Of a DNA stretch of 64,000 bases, positions 7,989 to 16,654 are shown one piece after another (the stretch's first letter is position 1; the number at the start of each line of letters is the position of its first letter). The notes beneath the pieces are model-generated. The model made no database searches, was not told the origin of the DNA, and saw only the letters and a program-made list of their open reading frames with translations. The stretch comes from an uncultured Cetobacterium sp. (lineage in GTDB: Bacteria; Fusobacteriota; Fusobacteriia; Fusobacteriales; Fusobacteriaceae): the NCBI RefSeq assembly GCF_947072685.1, contig NZ_CAMTIK010000001.1, positions 62,001 to 126,000 on the forward strand, read 5' to 3'. A program made the position numbers and the translations under genes.

Positions 7989-9143
7989 CTATTGAGTCAA
8001 GTTATAACTTTCCCCTAAATTTTTCAAATCTTCACATAATGTTTCATCGCTTATTTCATTCACATTAACTGTAAGTTTATATTTTTTCTCTTCACTTGAA
8101 TCTGTATCGATAGCTGATATATACTCAATCCCTTTCAAACTTTCTATTGTATCTATAACTATCTCGCTGGGAATATTCAACTCCTTTGACATCTCTTTCG
8201 GGGACATAGGTCTTCCATTGCTACTATAGTTTTCTACAAATTTTTTCAATATAATTTTTGCTATCATATATTTAGAATTAAAACTTAATTTTTCTGTCCC
8301 ATCTAGTTTTGCTAAACTCTCTCTATTTTGAAGAATATATGAAAAATGAGCTCCTATAAGAATTAAAAACCATACCACTTTTAGCCATATCAAAGAGAGT
8401 AAAAGCACTGAAAAACTCCCATATATTTTGTTGTAGGTTCCTATTATCAACTGTAATCTTACAAGTAGCATATTACTTTGGTTCAACAGAAATGAAACTA
8501 TAAAACTACTCCATATAACTGGAACAATATTTACTCTAGTATTTGGTAAAACTTTATAAAATACTATGAAAAATATCCAAAGCGCAAGATATGGAGCTAC
8601 CATTTGTATCAAGTGATTTGTATAAAATATATCTATTTTTAAATTTGTAAGTATATTTGCTCCTATAATACTCACTGGCAACATCAAAAATGTTATGAAA
8701 TAATCTGCAAATTTTCTAAAAAATGGCCTAGATTTTTTCACTCTCCAAATACTATTTAACGCTTTTTCTATAACCGAAAACATAGTTATTACAACCCAAC
8801 CTAGTGATATAAATCCAAATCCCGCAATTAGACCACTTCGAGTATTTTGAAGCAATGTCTGGGTTGTTTCTAGTATCATGTTTATGGTATCTTCATTCAA
8901 TGGTGAGCTCTCTGCAAGTTGCTTCAAATAATATTTATCTATTCCAAACCATCTCCCAATACTAAAAGCAATTGCTAAAATTGGAATAAAAGACAGTGTT
9001 GTAAAATAGCAAAGTGTGTTCGCCCAAAGATTTGAGTTGGATCTTCGATAGTTTTCATAAGCTCCTTTCAGCTGACTATAAAAATGTGTGAGCTGTAACT
9101 CCTCCAAGTATCCTTTTACTTTTTTCAAAAATTTAATATCCAT
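7989..9143 (-). CDS. YihY/BrkB-family inner-membrane protein
   Basis: Member of the YihY/UPF0761 family, long mislabelled ribonuclease BN; molecular function is not established. The 384-residue product has about six membrane segments in residues 30-290. Family landmarks include a soluble loop NSNLWANTLCYFTTLSFIPILA, KALNSIWRV (near 130) and GSFSVLLLSLIWLKVVWFLILIGA. The C-terminal 90 residues are soluble and look like a winged-helix fold (GRPMSPKEMSKELNIPSEIV). The start is ATG 9143 behind AGGAGGGA; the track start 21 codons upstream has no Shine-Dalgarno. It lies after a terminator that ends the mur operon, so it is probably its own unit. Confidence 0.85.
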   Translation of the reverse strand: MDIKFLKKVKGYLEELQLTHFYSQLKGAYENYRRSNSNLWANTLCYFTTLSFIPILAIAFSIGRWFGIDKYYLKQLAESSPLNEDTINMILETTQTLLQNTRSGLIAGFGFISLGWVVITMFSVIEKALNSIWRVKKSRPFFRKFADYFITFLMLPVSIIGANILTNLKIDIFYTNHLIQMVAPYLALWIFFIVFYKVLPNTRVNIVPVIWSSFIVSFLLNQSNMLLVRLQLIIGTYNKIYGSFSVLLLSLIWLKVVWFLILIGAHFSYILQNRESLAKLDGTEKLSFNSKYMIAKIILKKFVENYSSNGRPMSPKEMSKELNIPSEIVIDTIESLKGIEYISAIDTDSSEEKKYKLTVNVNEISDETLCEDLKNLGESYNLTQ

Positions 9144-9190
9144 AAATCTCCCTCCTATCTGTATTTTATCATCTTTTTTTAATTTTCCTT

Positions 9191-9228
9191 TAAAAAAAAA
9201 AATCATCTAAAATAATTTAGATGATTTT
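9191..9228 (-). terminator. Terminator of the mur operon
   Basis: On the minus strand AAATCATCTAAA and TTTAGATGATTT form a 12-bp perfect stem with a 4-base loop. A run of about 11 T follows. It sits just after the murP stop. Confidence 0.9.
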
Positions 9229-9232
9229 TACA

Positions 9233-10627
9233 CTAAAGTGCTTCATTTATATCCTTTGGTATACCAAAGAAATATGTAATTATAAATCCTGCAACATAAG
9301 ACATTCCTAATCCAATTACATAATACATTATTTTACCCGGTATAACAAGTGGAATAGCTGTTACTCCAGCTGGTCCAAAAGCTATTGTCTGTACTTTTGT
9401 CGCTGCCAGAAAAGCTCCGCCGATTCCTCCTGCTATTGAAGCAGTAATAAACGGTTTTCCAAGAGGTAGTGTCACACCATAAAGCATAGGTTCGCCTATC
9501 CCTAAAATTGCCACCGGCATAGCTGATCTTATAATATTTCTTAACTTTTCATTCTTTTTAGCTTTTATATATATTGCTGCTGCTCCACCTATCTGTCCTC
9601 CACCTGCCATACATAGTATTGGGAAAAGCGATATGCTTCCAAACTGTGTCAACTGTACCATGTAAAATGGAATCAACCCATGATGTAGACCAACCATCAG
9701 AAGTGGTAAAAAAGATGCTGCTAATATAAATCCACCCACTATTGCCATAGGTCCCTCACTCATGATGAAAAAAGAGAACACTTTTATTATTCCGTCTGAA
9801 ACAATACCCGCAAAAGGCATTATTGCAAATATAGTTAAAGCTCCCACAACTAAAATAGATATCATTGGTGTCAATATAGTGTCTAAAAAATCTGGAATAA
9901 AGGTCCTTAATTTTTTCTCCACCCAAGCAAGGATTGCAACACCTATAATAACACCTATTATTCCACCTTTTCCAGGAATTAATATACTATTTAAAGGTAC
10001 TTCTGCATTGTAAAGTCCTAAAGCCTTTGAAAAAATATTTATATTTCCACTTATTGTAATCGCACCTATGACTCCCCCCAAAGCAGGAGTAGCTCCAAAC
10101 TCATTGGCAGAATTAATTCCTACAAATATTGCAAAATAAGCAAACAATCCACTTCCTAAAGTTTGAAAAAATGTTATCCACATAGGAAGTTCTTTTATTC
10201 CCTCCGCTGTATATAAATTTTGAAAATAACCTGAAATACCGTTTAATAATCCCGCTCCAATTATAGCTGGTATCAACGGAATAAAGATATTTGCTAACCT
10301 TCTTAAAACTGATGAAAACTTGGTTTGTTTTGATTTTACACTCTCTTTTGTTTTTTTCCATTCCTCATCTGTTATTTTTAACTCCCCACACAGTCTTTTC
10401 ATTTCATCTGCTATTTTTTTACTTTTTCCAGGACCTACAACAACCTGAATTGTGTCATCTTTTATCACTTTAATTATTCCAGGAACCTCATCCAAATTTT
10501 TAAAATCTACCTTTTCATTATCTTTAACGGAAACTCTCACTCTCGTCATACAATTATTTATCACTACAATATTATCTTTTGATCCCAACTTCTCAATTAT
10601 CTCTTTTGCAATCGATTGATTATCCAT
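9233..10627 (-). CDS. murP: PTS EIIBC transporter, N-acetylmuramic acid type (MurP)
   Basis: Phosphotransferase permease expected to take up and phosphorylate N-acetylmuramic acid to MurNAc-6-phosphate. From ATG 10627 it has 464 residues. The N-terminal EIIB domain (1-85) has the phosphorylation Cys26 in NNCMTRVR. A linker follows, then an EIIC domain (about 110-460) of many membrane segments with MVGLHHGLIPFYMVQL and GIGEPMLYGVTLP. There is no EIIA domain, so it needs a separate EIIA of the glucose type. The track's ATG 10642 lacks a Shine-Dalgarno, while GGGGAGATG precedes 10627. MurNAc specificity rests on murQ immediately upstream; the fold alone would also fit other glucose/sucrose-family sugars. 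Confidence 0.85.
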   Translation of the reverse strand: MDNQSIAKEIIEKLGSKDNIVVINNCMTRVRVSVKDNEKVDFKNLDEVPGIIKVIKDDTIQVVVGPGKSKKIADEMKRLCGELKITDEEWKKTKESVKSKQTKFSSVLRRLANIFIPLIPAIIGAGLLNGISGYFQNLYTAEGIKELPMWITFFQTLGSGLFAYFAIFVGINSANEFGATPALGGVIGAITISGNINIFSKALGLYNAEVPLNSILIPGKGGIIGVIIGVAILAWVEKKLRTFIPDFLDTILTPMISILVVGALTIFAIMPFAGIVSDGIIKVFSFFIMSEGPMAIVGGFILAASFLPLLMVGLHHGLIPFYMVQLTQFGSISLFPILCMAGGGQIGGAAAIYIKAKKNEKLRNIIRSAMPVAILGIGEPMLYGVTLPLGKPFITASIAGGIGGAFLAATKVQTIAFGPAGVTAIPLVIPGKIMYYVIGLGMSYVAGFIITYFFGIPKDINEAL

Positions 10628-10652
10628 TACACATCTCCCCATTAGTAATTTT

Positions 10653-11549
10653 TTATTTTATAGCTTCCCTTATAAACCCATTTGATTTTTCTAATTTTTC
10701 TATAGCCTCTATTTTATTACACCCTAGCAATACCATAACAATAGCTAATTTAACTTGATTTTCTGACTGTCTCAGAGCCTCTTGAGCCACATCATAACTG
10801 CATCCAGTTATTTGCATAACATTATTTTTTGCTCTCTCTTGAAGTTTTATATTAGTAATTTTTAAATCTACCATTAAATTTTCATAAACTTTCCCAATAC
10901 CTGTCATTGACGCCGTGCTAATCATATTCAGGATTAATTTTTGTGCCGTTCCAGCCTTCATTCTAGTTGAACCTGTTAAAACTTCTGGACCAACTTCAAC
11001 TTCTATTGCTACATCAGCTATCTCTCCAACTTTACTCCCTTTATTACATGCGATAGCTATTGTTTTACAGCCCAGCTCTTTTGCAAATTCGATTCCACCA
11101 ATAGCATATGGGGTTCTTCCAGAAGCTGCTATACCACAAACTACATCTTTTTCGTTTAAATCTATCCCTTTTAACTCTTCTATTGCTAAATCTTTTGAAT
11201 CCTCTGCCCCCTCTTGAGCCTCAATGAAAGCTTTTTCTCCTCCAGCTATAAGACCCATAACTTTTGTTTTATCAACACCAAAAGTTGGCGGACACTCCAC
11301 AGCATCTAAAACTCCCAATCTTCCGCTTGTTCCAGCTCCCATATAGATCAATCTTCCTCCTCTATTGAAAGCTTCAACAATATATTTTACAGCTTTTTCA
11401 ATTTCAGGTATAACCTTTCCAACACTTTCGGGTACATTTTTATCCTCTTCATTTATAAGAGTTAAAATCTCTCTTATACTCATACTATCCATTTTCATAC
11501 TTTTTAAATTTCTTTTTTCCGTTGTTTTTCCCTCTAATATTTTTTCCAT
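10653..11549 (-). CDS. murQ: N-acetylmuramic acid 6-phosphate etherase
   Basis: Cleaves the lactyl ether of MurNAc-6-phosphate to GlcNAc-6-phosphate and D-lactate, feeding peptidoglycan sugars into amino-sugar metabolism. The 298-residue length is typical. Visible signatures are an opening TEKRNLKSMKMDSMS, the SIS phosphosugar motif GRLIYMGAGTSGRLGVLDAVECPPTF (about 65-90), GLIAGGEKAF, and GSTRMKAGTAQKLILNM (about 195-211). The gene starts one base after the rpiR stop and ends 25 bp before murP, so all three are one operon. Call is firm from the motifs. Confidence 0.95.
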   Translation of the reverse strand: MEKILEGKTTEKRNLKSMKMDSMSIREILTLINEEDKNVPESVGKVIPEIEKAVKYIVEAFNRGGRLIYMGAGTSGRLGVLDAVECPPTFGVDKTKVMGLIAGGEKAFIEAQEGAEDSKDLAIEELKGIDLNEKDVVCGIAASGRTPYAIGGIEFAKELGCKTIAIACNKGSKVGEIADVAIEVEVGPEVLTGSTRMKAGTAQKLILNMISTASMTGIGKVYENLMVDLKITNIKLQERAKNNVMQITGCSYDVAQEALRQSENQVKLAIVMVLLGCNKIEAIEKLEKSNGFIREAIK

Positions 11550-12398
11550 TTATTTTTCCACCCAACCCACTATTTTTTTACTTTTATCTATATATTGTTT
11601 TACTTTTTTATAATCCTTTTGAACTAACCTTAAAAATATACTATCTAATATTATCATTTGTGCCATTCTCGATGAAATAGCTGAACTTCTAAATATACTT
11701 TCTTTTGAAACTACTCCCAAGTTATAATCACTTAAAGATGACACAGTATTTTTGCCAACCGATGTTATCGATACAACACATATATCCATATCTCTAGCCG
11801 CTTTTATAACATCTATAACCTCCTGTGTTTCACCTCTATGAGAAATTGCTATCACCAAATCTTTCTCATTCATTGTAGATAGTTTCATAAGTTGCATCTG
11901 TTTACTATCATAATGCACAGTATCCATTTTTATCTTCATTAATTTCAATTCTAAATCTCTAGCTACTATTGATGACATTCCTGCTCCAATTATTAAGATT
12001 CGGCCACTCCCTCTTATTTTACTTATAACCTCTTCAAAATTTTCATAATCCATTATATCTAAAGTATTTTTCAAAGCCTCTATTGTCTCGGCTAAAGTTT
12101 TTTTAGTTACATCTTCCAAAGAATCTTCTAAACAAATATCACTATGAATTTTATTTCCATCTAGCTTTTTCTTATTTTCTAAATCTCTTTCTAGTTGTAA
12201 TTTAAAAACTACATATCCAGAAAAACCTATTTTTTTTATAAATTTTATTACTGAGGATTGACTCACCCCTATTTTTTTAGCTAATTGTGTAGATGTAATC
12301 TCCCCAATCTCATTTTTATTTTCAACTATATACATACCTATCATTCTTTCACTGTAAGAAAAAGAATTAATCATACTTTTTATAATATTTTCAATCAT
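11550..12398 (-). CDS. RpiR/MurR-family transcriptional regulator
   Basis: Sugar-phosphate-sensing regulator. Residues 1-77 form the RpiR helix-turn-helix (SYSERMIGMYIVENKNEIGEITSTQLAKKIGVSQSSVIKFIKKIGFSGY). Residues about 110-250 form a SIS domain (GRILIIGAGMSSIVARDLELKL, VIAISHRGETQEVIDVIKAARD), presumably binding MurNAc-6-phosphate. At 282 residues it is normal length. It is the first gene of the rpiR-murQ-murP operon, directly abutting murQ, so autoregulation of the operon is likely. A promoter is visible at 12420-12448 and a 21-bp near-palindrome lies at 12477-12497. MurR is the natural name by context, but the effector is inferred. Confidence 0.9.
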   Translation of the reverse strand: MIENIIKSMINSFSYSERMIGMYIVENKNEIGEITSTQLAKKIGVSQSSVIKFIKKIGFSGYVVFKLQLERDLENKKKLDGNKIHSDICLEDSLEDVTKKTLAETIEALKNTLDIMDYENFEEVISKIRGSGRILIIGAGMSSIVARDLELKLMKIKMDTVHYDSKQMQLMKLSTMNEKDLVIAISHRGETQEVIDVIKAARDMDICVVSITSVGKNTVSSLSDYNLGVVSKESIFRSSAISSRMAQMIILDSIFLRLVQKDYKKVKQYIDKSKKIVGWVEK

Positions 12399-12419
12399 AA
12401 AACCTCCTTTACAAACACT

Positions 12420-12448
12420 ATATTACAACATTTTTTTTAATAAATCAA
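12420..12448 (-). promoter_or_regulatory. Promoter of the rpiR-murQ-murP operon
   Basis: On the minus strand TTGATT (12448-12443) and TAATAT (12425-12420) are 17 bases apart. AGGAGG and the ATG at 12398 follow. A near-palindrome 28 bp upstream of the -35 could be the operator. Confidence 0.6.
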
Positions 12449-12476
12449 GAATTTTTTATTTCTTTTATTTAAAATT

Positions 12477-12497
12477 TTAAGAATAATTTATTCTCAA
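12477..12497. promoter_or_regulatory. 21-bp near-palindrome upstream of rpiR, possible operator
   Basis: TTAAGAATAA and TTATTCTCAA flank a central T and are inverted repeats with one mismatch in ten. It lies between the citF terminator and the rpiR promoter, 28 bp upstream of the -35. Binding by the RpiR protein is a guess from position. Confidence 0.35.
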
Positions 12498-12509
12498 TTA
12501 AAAAAAGTA

Positions 12510-12536
12510 AAAAAAAATGGAGAATATCTTCTCCAA
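12510..12536 (-). terminator. Terminator of the mutS...citF operon
   Basis: On the minus strand TGGAGAA and TTCTCCA form a 7-bp stem with a 4-base loop, followed by a run of T. It lies just after the citF stop. Confidence 0.82.
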
Positions 12537-12541
12537 AATTT

Positions 12542-14080
12542 TTACTTAACTTTTTTTATAGTATCTACAACAGTTCCATCTCTATACTCTACAATAGCTA
12601 CTATCTCATCTTCAAACTCTATTTCACTCTCTTGACCAGTCATATTTTTAGCTATTTCTCTCAACTCTTCAATCGTTTTTATCGGAAGTTTAGATCCTTT
12701 AAACTTCTCAATTAAATCCATTCTTAGAGGATTTATAGCGATTCCTCTCTCTGTTACAAGAACATCTACTGTTTCTCCAGGAGTTGTTACAGTTGTAACT
12801 TTATCCTTAACTACAGATATTCTTGAATTTACAAGTTGAGAAACTATTATACATAATTTTGATCCTGCGGCTGTATCAGAATGTCCACCTGAACCACCCA
12901 TAATAACTCCATTAGATCCTGTTGTTACGTTTACGTTGAAGTTTGTATCCATCTCAGTCGCACCTAAAATTACTACGTCTAGCTTGTTTACAACCGCTCC
13001 TTTATTGTTTGCATTAGCATACATAGATGCTGACATTGTTATGTGTGCAGGATTTTCTTTAGCCGATTTTATCGCATCTAAATCAAAACATTGCACATCA
13101 AATAAAGCTTTAAATAGCCCCTCTTTATACATATCTACTATATATCCAGTGATTCCTCCAGATGCAAAACTTCCACAAATATTTTTATTTTTCATGATAT
13201 TTTTTAGTTCTGCTGCAACTGCTAAAGATATTCCTCCAGCACCAGTTTGGAAACTCATACCATTTTTTAAATATCCTGATTCCTCAATGAATTTTGATGT
13301 TAAATCTGCTACTTTTAGCCCAATAGGATTTTTAGTAATCTGAGTTGTTCCAGATACGATCCCCTTAGGATCTCCAATAGCATCTACAACTAATATATAG
13401 TCAACTAGAGTTTGATTTATCTCAATTGTTGGATTTGGATACTCCACTAAGTTGTCAGTTATAGCTACAACTATATTTGCTAACTCAGCGTCTGTATGAG
13501 CGTATCCTAATGCTCCACAAGCTGATTTCCCATCCACACCGTTGATATTTCCATACTCGTCACTTGTAGGAGCCGCCATGAATGCTATATCAATAGTTTT
13601 TTCTCCACTTTCAAATATTCTAGCTCTTCCACCGTGAGTATGCATTACAGCTGGTTTAGCAAGTTTTCCATTCGAAATTGCTTCAGCTACTGGTCCTGAA
13701 ATATATGCGGCATATATCTGCGTTACAGTTCCATCCTCTAACATTTTTACAAGTCCTTTATGACAAGGAAAAATTGAACTAGCTGCAACAGTAATATCTT
13801 TATATCCTCTTTTTGCAATCTCTTCCATAACCATGTTTAAAACAAAATCACCATTTCTTAAATGGTGATGAAATGATACTACCATCCCATTTTTAAGTGG
13901 TAATCTATCCATTAAAGACTCCAAATTATCGCTTAACTTAGAATCCTCAGGTGTTATTGCTTTAAATTTAAAATCTTTTTTTATTACTCCTTGAGTATTT
14001 GAAAGGTACCCACTATACTGTTTTACCTCTCCATATCCCTCTATAAATTCAGGAATTTCTCTTCCTAAAATATTTTTCAT
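12542..14080 (-). CDS. citF: Citrate lyase-type alpha subunit (acyl-ACP transferase), probably citramalate lyase
   Basis: Alpha subunit of a citrate-lyase-type complex. It exchanges acetyl for citryl or citramalyl on the acyl carrier subunit. The 512-residue length fits CitF. It opens with NILGREIPEFIEGYGEV and has MVVSFHHHLRNGDFVLNMVM (about 64-83), FQTGAGGISLAVA and GGSGGHSDTAAGSKLCI, all CitF/CoA-transferase-like glycine-rich segments. It is the last gene of a leftward operon headed by glutamate mutase and methylaspartate ammonia-lyase. In that pathway mesaconate is hydrated to (S)-citramalate and cleaved to acetate and pyruvate. The substrate here is therefore more likely citramalate than citrate. 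Sequence alone does not separate the two. Confidence 0.9.
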   Translation of the reverse strand: MKNILGREIPEFIEGYGEVKQYSGYLSNTQGVIKKDFKFKAITPEDSKLSDNLESLMDRLPLKNGMVVSFHHHLRNGDFVLNMVMEEIAKRGYKDITVAASSIFPCHKGLVKMLEDGTVTQIYAAYISGPVAEAISNGKLAKPAVMHTHGGRARIFESGEKTIDIAFMAAPTSDEYGNINGVDGKSACGALGYAHTDAELANIVVAITDNLVEYPNPTIEINQTLVDYILVVDAIGDPKGIVSGTTQITKNPIGLKVADLTSKFIEESGYLKNGMSFQTGAGGISLAVAAELKNIMKNKNICGSFASGGITGYIVDMYKEGLFKALFDVQCFDLDAIKSAKENPAHITMSASMYANANNKGAVVNKLDVVILGATEMDTNFNVNVTTGSNGVIMGGSGGHSDTAAGSKLCIIVSQLVNSRISVVKDKVTTVTTPGETVDVLVTERGIAINPLRMDLIEKFKGSKLPIKTIEELREIAKNMTGQESEIEFEDEIVAIVEYRDGTVVDTIKKVK

Positions 14081-14099
14081 CAGAACACCTCACCTTAAA

Positions 14100-14972
14100 T
14101 TAATCTAATAATCCAATCATCTCAGCAATCTCTAAAGTTTGAATAGCTCTATTTATAATTGGAAGATCTACCATTTTTCCATCTAAAGAGAATACTCCTA
14201 GTCCCTCTTTTTCAGCCTCTTCTTTAGCTGCCATAACTCTTAAAGCATGATTTATTTCAGCCTTTGTAGGAGAATAAACTGCATGAATTGTATCTATCTG
14301 TCTTGGGTTAATAGCTAACTTTCCAGAAAAACCTAACATTTTTGCTTTTCTAGAATCTGCTTCCAATCCTTCATAGTCATTAGTGTCTGTAAAAGGAGTA
14401 TCTATAACGTCTATCTTTAATGCTTTGCAAGCATTTACAAGTTTTGTTCTAGCGTAGAATAATTCATCTGAATCTTTAGTTCTCTTTACTGCTAAATCCG
14501 CTGCTAAATCTTCTCCACCTAATAAAACAGCTTCTATTCTTTGAGATAACTTCAAAGTTTCATAAACTGTTTCTACTCCATATGCTGTTTCTACCAATGC
14601 ATGAACTTTAATAGTTCCAATCTCAAGCCCTTCCTCTTTTTCAATTCTCTCCAACTCTTTTTCAAGAATTACCATATCCTCAGGAGTTGCTTTTGGCAAA
14701 AGTATTGCATCCGGCTTTAATCTTGCCATTTTATCTATATCCATCATTGCAAATGGAGATGATAGCGGATTAATTCTTATAACCACTTCTGTTTCTCCAT
14801 ATGTCATTGTTTTCATAGCCTCTGCTACCAATATTCTGGCTGCATCTTTCTCTGTTAAAGCAACAGCATCTTCCAAATCAAATATAACTGAATCCGCTCC
14901 AAAAGTGTCTGCTGTTTGAAGCATTCCTGGATTATTTCCAGGCATAAATAACATTGTTCTTCTTAATTTCAC
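14100..14972 (-). CDS. citE: Citrate lyase-type beta subunit (lyase), probably citramalyl-ACP lyase
   Basis: HpcH/HpaI-fold lyase that splits citryl- or citramalyl-ACP, releasing oxaloacetate or pyruvate and leaving acetyl-ACP. The 290 residues begin KLRRTMLFMPGNNPGMLQTADTFGADSVIFDLEDAV, the classic CitE N-terminus with the metal-binding D-L-E-D. Later come EVVIRINPLSS, HALVETAYGVETVYE and the acidic LLGGEDLAADL. A GTG start at 14972 is kept: GAGGTG precedes it by 5 bases and the resulting N-terminus matches the family. It sits between citD and citF in the methylaspartate operon, which favours citramalyl-ACP as the substrate. Confidence 0.92.
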   Translation of the reverse strand: MKLRRTMLFMPGNNPGMLQTADTFGADSVIFDLEDAVALTEKDAARILVAEAMKTMTYGETEVVIRINPLSSPFAMMDIDKMARLKPDAILLPKATPEDMVILEKELERIEKEEGLEIGTIKVHALVETAYGVETVYETLKLSQRIEAVLLGGEDLAADLAVKRTKDSDELFYARTKLVNACKALKIDVIDTPFTDTNDYEGLEADSRKAKMLGFSGKLAINPRQIDTIHAVYSPTKAEINHALRVMAAKEEAEKEGLGVFSLDGKMVDLPIINRAIQTLEIAEMIGLLD

Positions 14973-14999
14973 TCTAACACCTCACCTTAAAAGGAATAA

Positions 15000-15260
15000 T
15001 TAATAACTTCTTTTAACAGCTCCTTCAATTCTAGCTCTTATTGTATAATCCAAAGCTCCTTTATCTTGAGCCTTTACTAAAACAGATACAATTCCCATCT
15101 CTTTTAATTTTTCCTCTATAACATTTTTTATATGAGCTCCAAATTGCTTTTCAACAACACTTTCTAATTCGATAACTATTCCATTTTCATTTGGAGCAAG
15201 CATAACGAATATATCATTTGATTCAAGAGTCCCACATTTAACTGGCTTATTTATTGTCAT
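15000..15260 (-). CDS. citD: Citrate lyase-type acyl carrier subunit (gamma)
   Basis: Small acyl carrier protein of the lyase complex; it carries a phosphoribosyl-dephospho-CoA group on a serine. From ATG 15260 it has 86 residues. The motif VKCGTLESNDIFVML places the attachment Ser at residue 14, as in the known Klebsiella protein. The track's GTG start at 15269 lies inside the AGAGGTG Shine-Dalgarno and would shift that numbering, so I reject it. The genes needed to make and attach the prosthetic group and to acetylate it (citX, citG, citC) are not in the window. A hairpin lies between this gene and the upstream ammonia-lyase gene. Confidence 0.9.
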   Translation of the reverse strand: MTINKPVKCGTLESNDIFVMLAPNENGIVIELESVVEKQFGAHIKNVIEEKLKEMGIVSVLVKAQDKGALDYTIRARIEGAVKRSY

Positions 15261-15295
15261 CCTATTCACCTCTTAGAATATTCTATAAAATTAAA

Positions 15296-15325
15296 GGAAA
15301 AGGTAGGAGATTTCCCACCTTTTCC
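15296..15325 (-). other. Intercistronic hairpin between the ammonia-lyase gene and citD
   Basis: On the minus strand GGAAAAGGTGGG and CCTACCTTTTCC form a 12-bp stem with one wobble and a 6-base loop, followed by only a weak T-rich stretch. It may be a partial terminator or an mRNA-stability element that lowers expression of the lyase genes relative to the mutase genes. Confidence 0.6.
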
Positions 15326-15340
15326 AGAATTAAAAGTCTA

Positions 15341-16582
15341 TTACTTTCTTCTGTTAACTAAAGCTTCTACTCTGCTCATTTCGTTGAATACGATCATAAA
15401 TCCTTCATCAACACCCATTCCTGGTTTAGCAAGAACCTGAAGAGCTCCACAAGCCATAGCAATGTTTGTAGTTACTTCAGCCGATCTGTTAGTCTCGTTA
15501 CAAGTTCCTCCACTGTAAGATCCGATTCCTACTTTGTTACAGTAAAGAATTGCATCAGCAATGTTATTAACTCCTCCTAAGTCTGGAGTTTTTATTTGTA
15601 CTACGTGACCTGCTTTTGCATCAGCGAAAGCTTTGATGTCATCGTAAGTGTTACACCACTCGTCAGCAACTAACTCGATTCCCATGTTTCTTGCATCCAC
15701 TTCAGCAGTTAATGCAGCTAAAGATTCAATTTGCTTATCTCTATCCTCAACGTCCATAGGACCTTCAATTCTTAATTTGAACGGCTTTGCAGCTTCTACT
15801 AAAGTAGCTAAATAATCAGCCATTCTTGTAGTATCGCAACCAAACGCAGCTCCGATTGTTCCATATACATCTATATGAAGGATTGGTGCATAATCCTCAG
15901 AATCTCTTAAGTGGATTATTCTATCTCTTAACCATCCAACATACTCAAGTAATAACTCTCCGTTATTTCCTAATTTAGTTTCAACATGGTTGATTAGTGC
16001 ATGAGGTAATACATCTGCTGATTTGATTATCATTTTATCAGCATTCTCATATCTGTTATCTCCAGATTGAGTGAATATAGGTCTTTTAGTGATCTCTAAA
16101 CCTGTATTATAGTCTTTTTGGATAACTTCAGCCATAGTTACTTTTCTTGTTTTAGCAACAGCATCTAATAAAGATTGAGTTATTCCATATCTTATAGCAG
16201 TATGCATTCTTTTTCCATCTATTAACATAGAATCAAACTCTTCAGCTAATGATTTAAAGTTGTCTAATTCTCTTCCAATTAATTTTGGAGCGATTTCTTT
16301 TTCGATTACCGGAATGAAATCTTTAGCTAGGAATAATGGATCTCTCCCTCCCGCACCTGAGTATTGAACCGCAGCACAATCTCCATACGCCACTTGTCCA
16401 TCTTCTAATATTAATTGTACAGAGATAGATTCTCCAGCTTGTCTTATAGAGTTAAACCCTTCAGTTACTGGCTCTCCAACGTAAGCAAATCCGTCATGTC
16501 CTGCTCCACTTTTTATAGCTCTTTGGTCATCAAAATAGAAACCTGTTTTTCCTGCTGAACACACTACATCAACTATTCTCAT
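15341..16582 (-). CDS. mal: Methylaspartate ammonia-lyase
   Basis: Converts L-threo-3-methylaspartate to mesaconate and ammonia, the second step of glutamate fermentation by the methylaspartate route. The 413 residues match the characterised clostridial enzyme in length. The enolase-superfamily active site is complete at the expected positions: His194 (LPHALINHVE), Mg ligands Asp238 (HIDVYG), Glu273 (RIEGPMD) and Asp307 (VADEW), then Gln329 and Lys331 (VQIKTPDLGG). ATG 16582 has AGGAGG well spaced upstream. It lies between mutE and the citrate-lyase-type genes. Call is firm. Confidence 0.97.
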   Translation of the reverse strand: MRIVDVVCSAGKTGFYFDDQRAIKSGAGHDGFAYVGEPVTEGFNSIRQAGESISVQLILEDGQVAYGDCAAVQYSGAGGRDPLFLAKDFIPVIEKEIAPKLIGRELDNFKSLAEEFDSMLIDGKRMHTAIRYGITQSLLDAVAKTRKVTMAEVIQKDYNTGLEITKRPIFTQSGDNRYENADKMIIKSADVLPHALINHVETKLGNNGELLLEYVGWLRDRIIHLRDSEDYAPILHIDVYGTIGAAFGCDTTRMADYLATLVEAAKPFKLRIEGPMDVEDRDKQIESLAALTAEVDARNMGIELVADEWCNTYDDIKAFADAKAGHVVQIKTPDLGGVNNIADAILYCNKVGIGSYSGGTCNETNRSAEVTTNIAMACGALQVLAKPGMGVDEGFMIVFNEMSRVEALVNRRK

Positions 16583-16606
16583 TTTTAAATCCTCCTGATT
16601 TTTAAT

Positions 16607-16622
16607 GAGGGCCTCGGCCCTC
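16607..16622 (-). other. Short GC-rich intercistronic hairpin between mutE and the ammonia-lyase gene
   Basis: GAGGGCC and GGCCCTC are perfect inverted repeats in an otherwise AT-rich 72-bp gap. There is no proper T tract in the transcribed direction, so it is more likely an mRNA-processing or stability element than a full terminator. Confidence 0.5.
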
Positions 16623-16654
16623 TATTATATTATAAATCAAACTTTTTTTTAAAA

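Noticed and set aside
10113-10361. 82-codon minus-strand ORF inside murP
   Set aside because: It is an out-of-frame shadow of murP with no family motif and no Shine-Dalgarno of its own.
12936-13343. 135-codon plus-strand ORF across citF
   Set aside because: Antisense shadow of citF. Serine/proline-rich artefact composition and no ribosome binding site.
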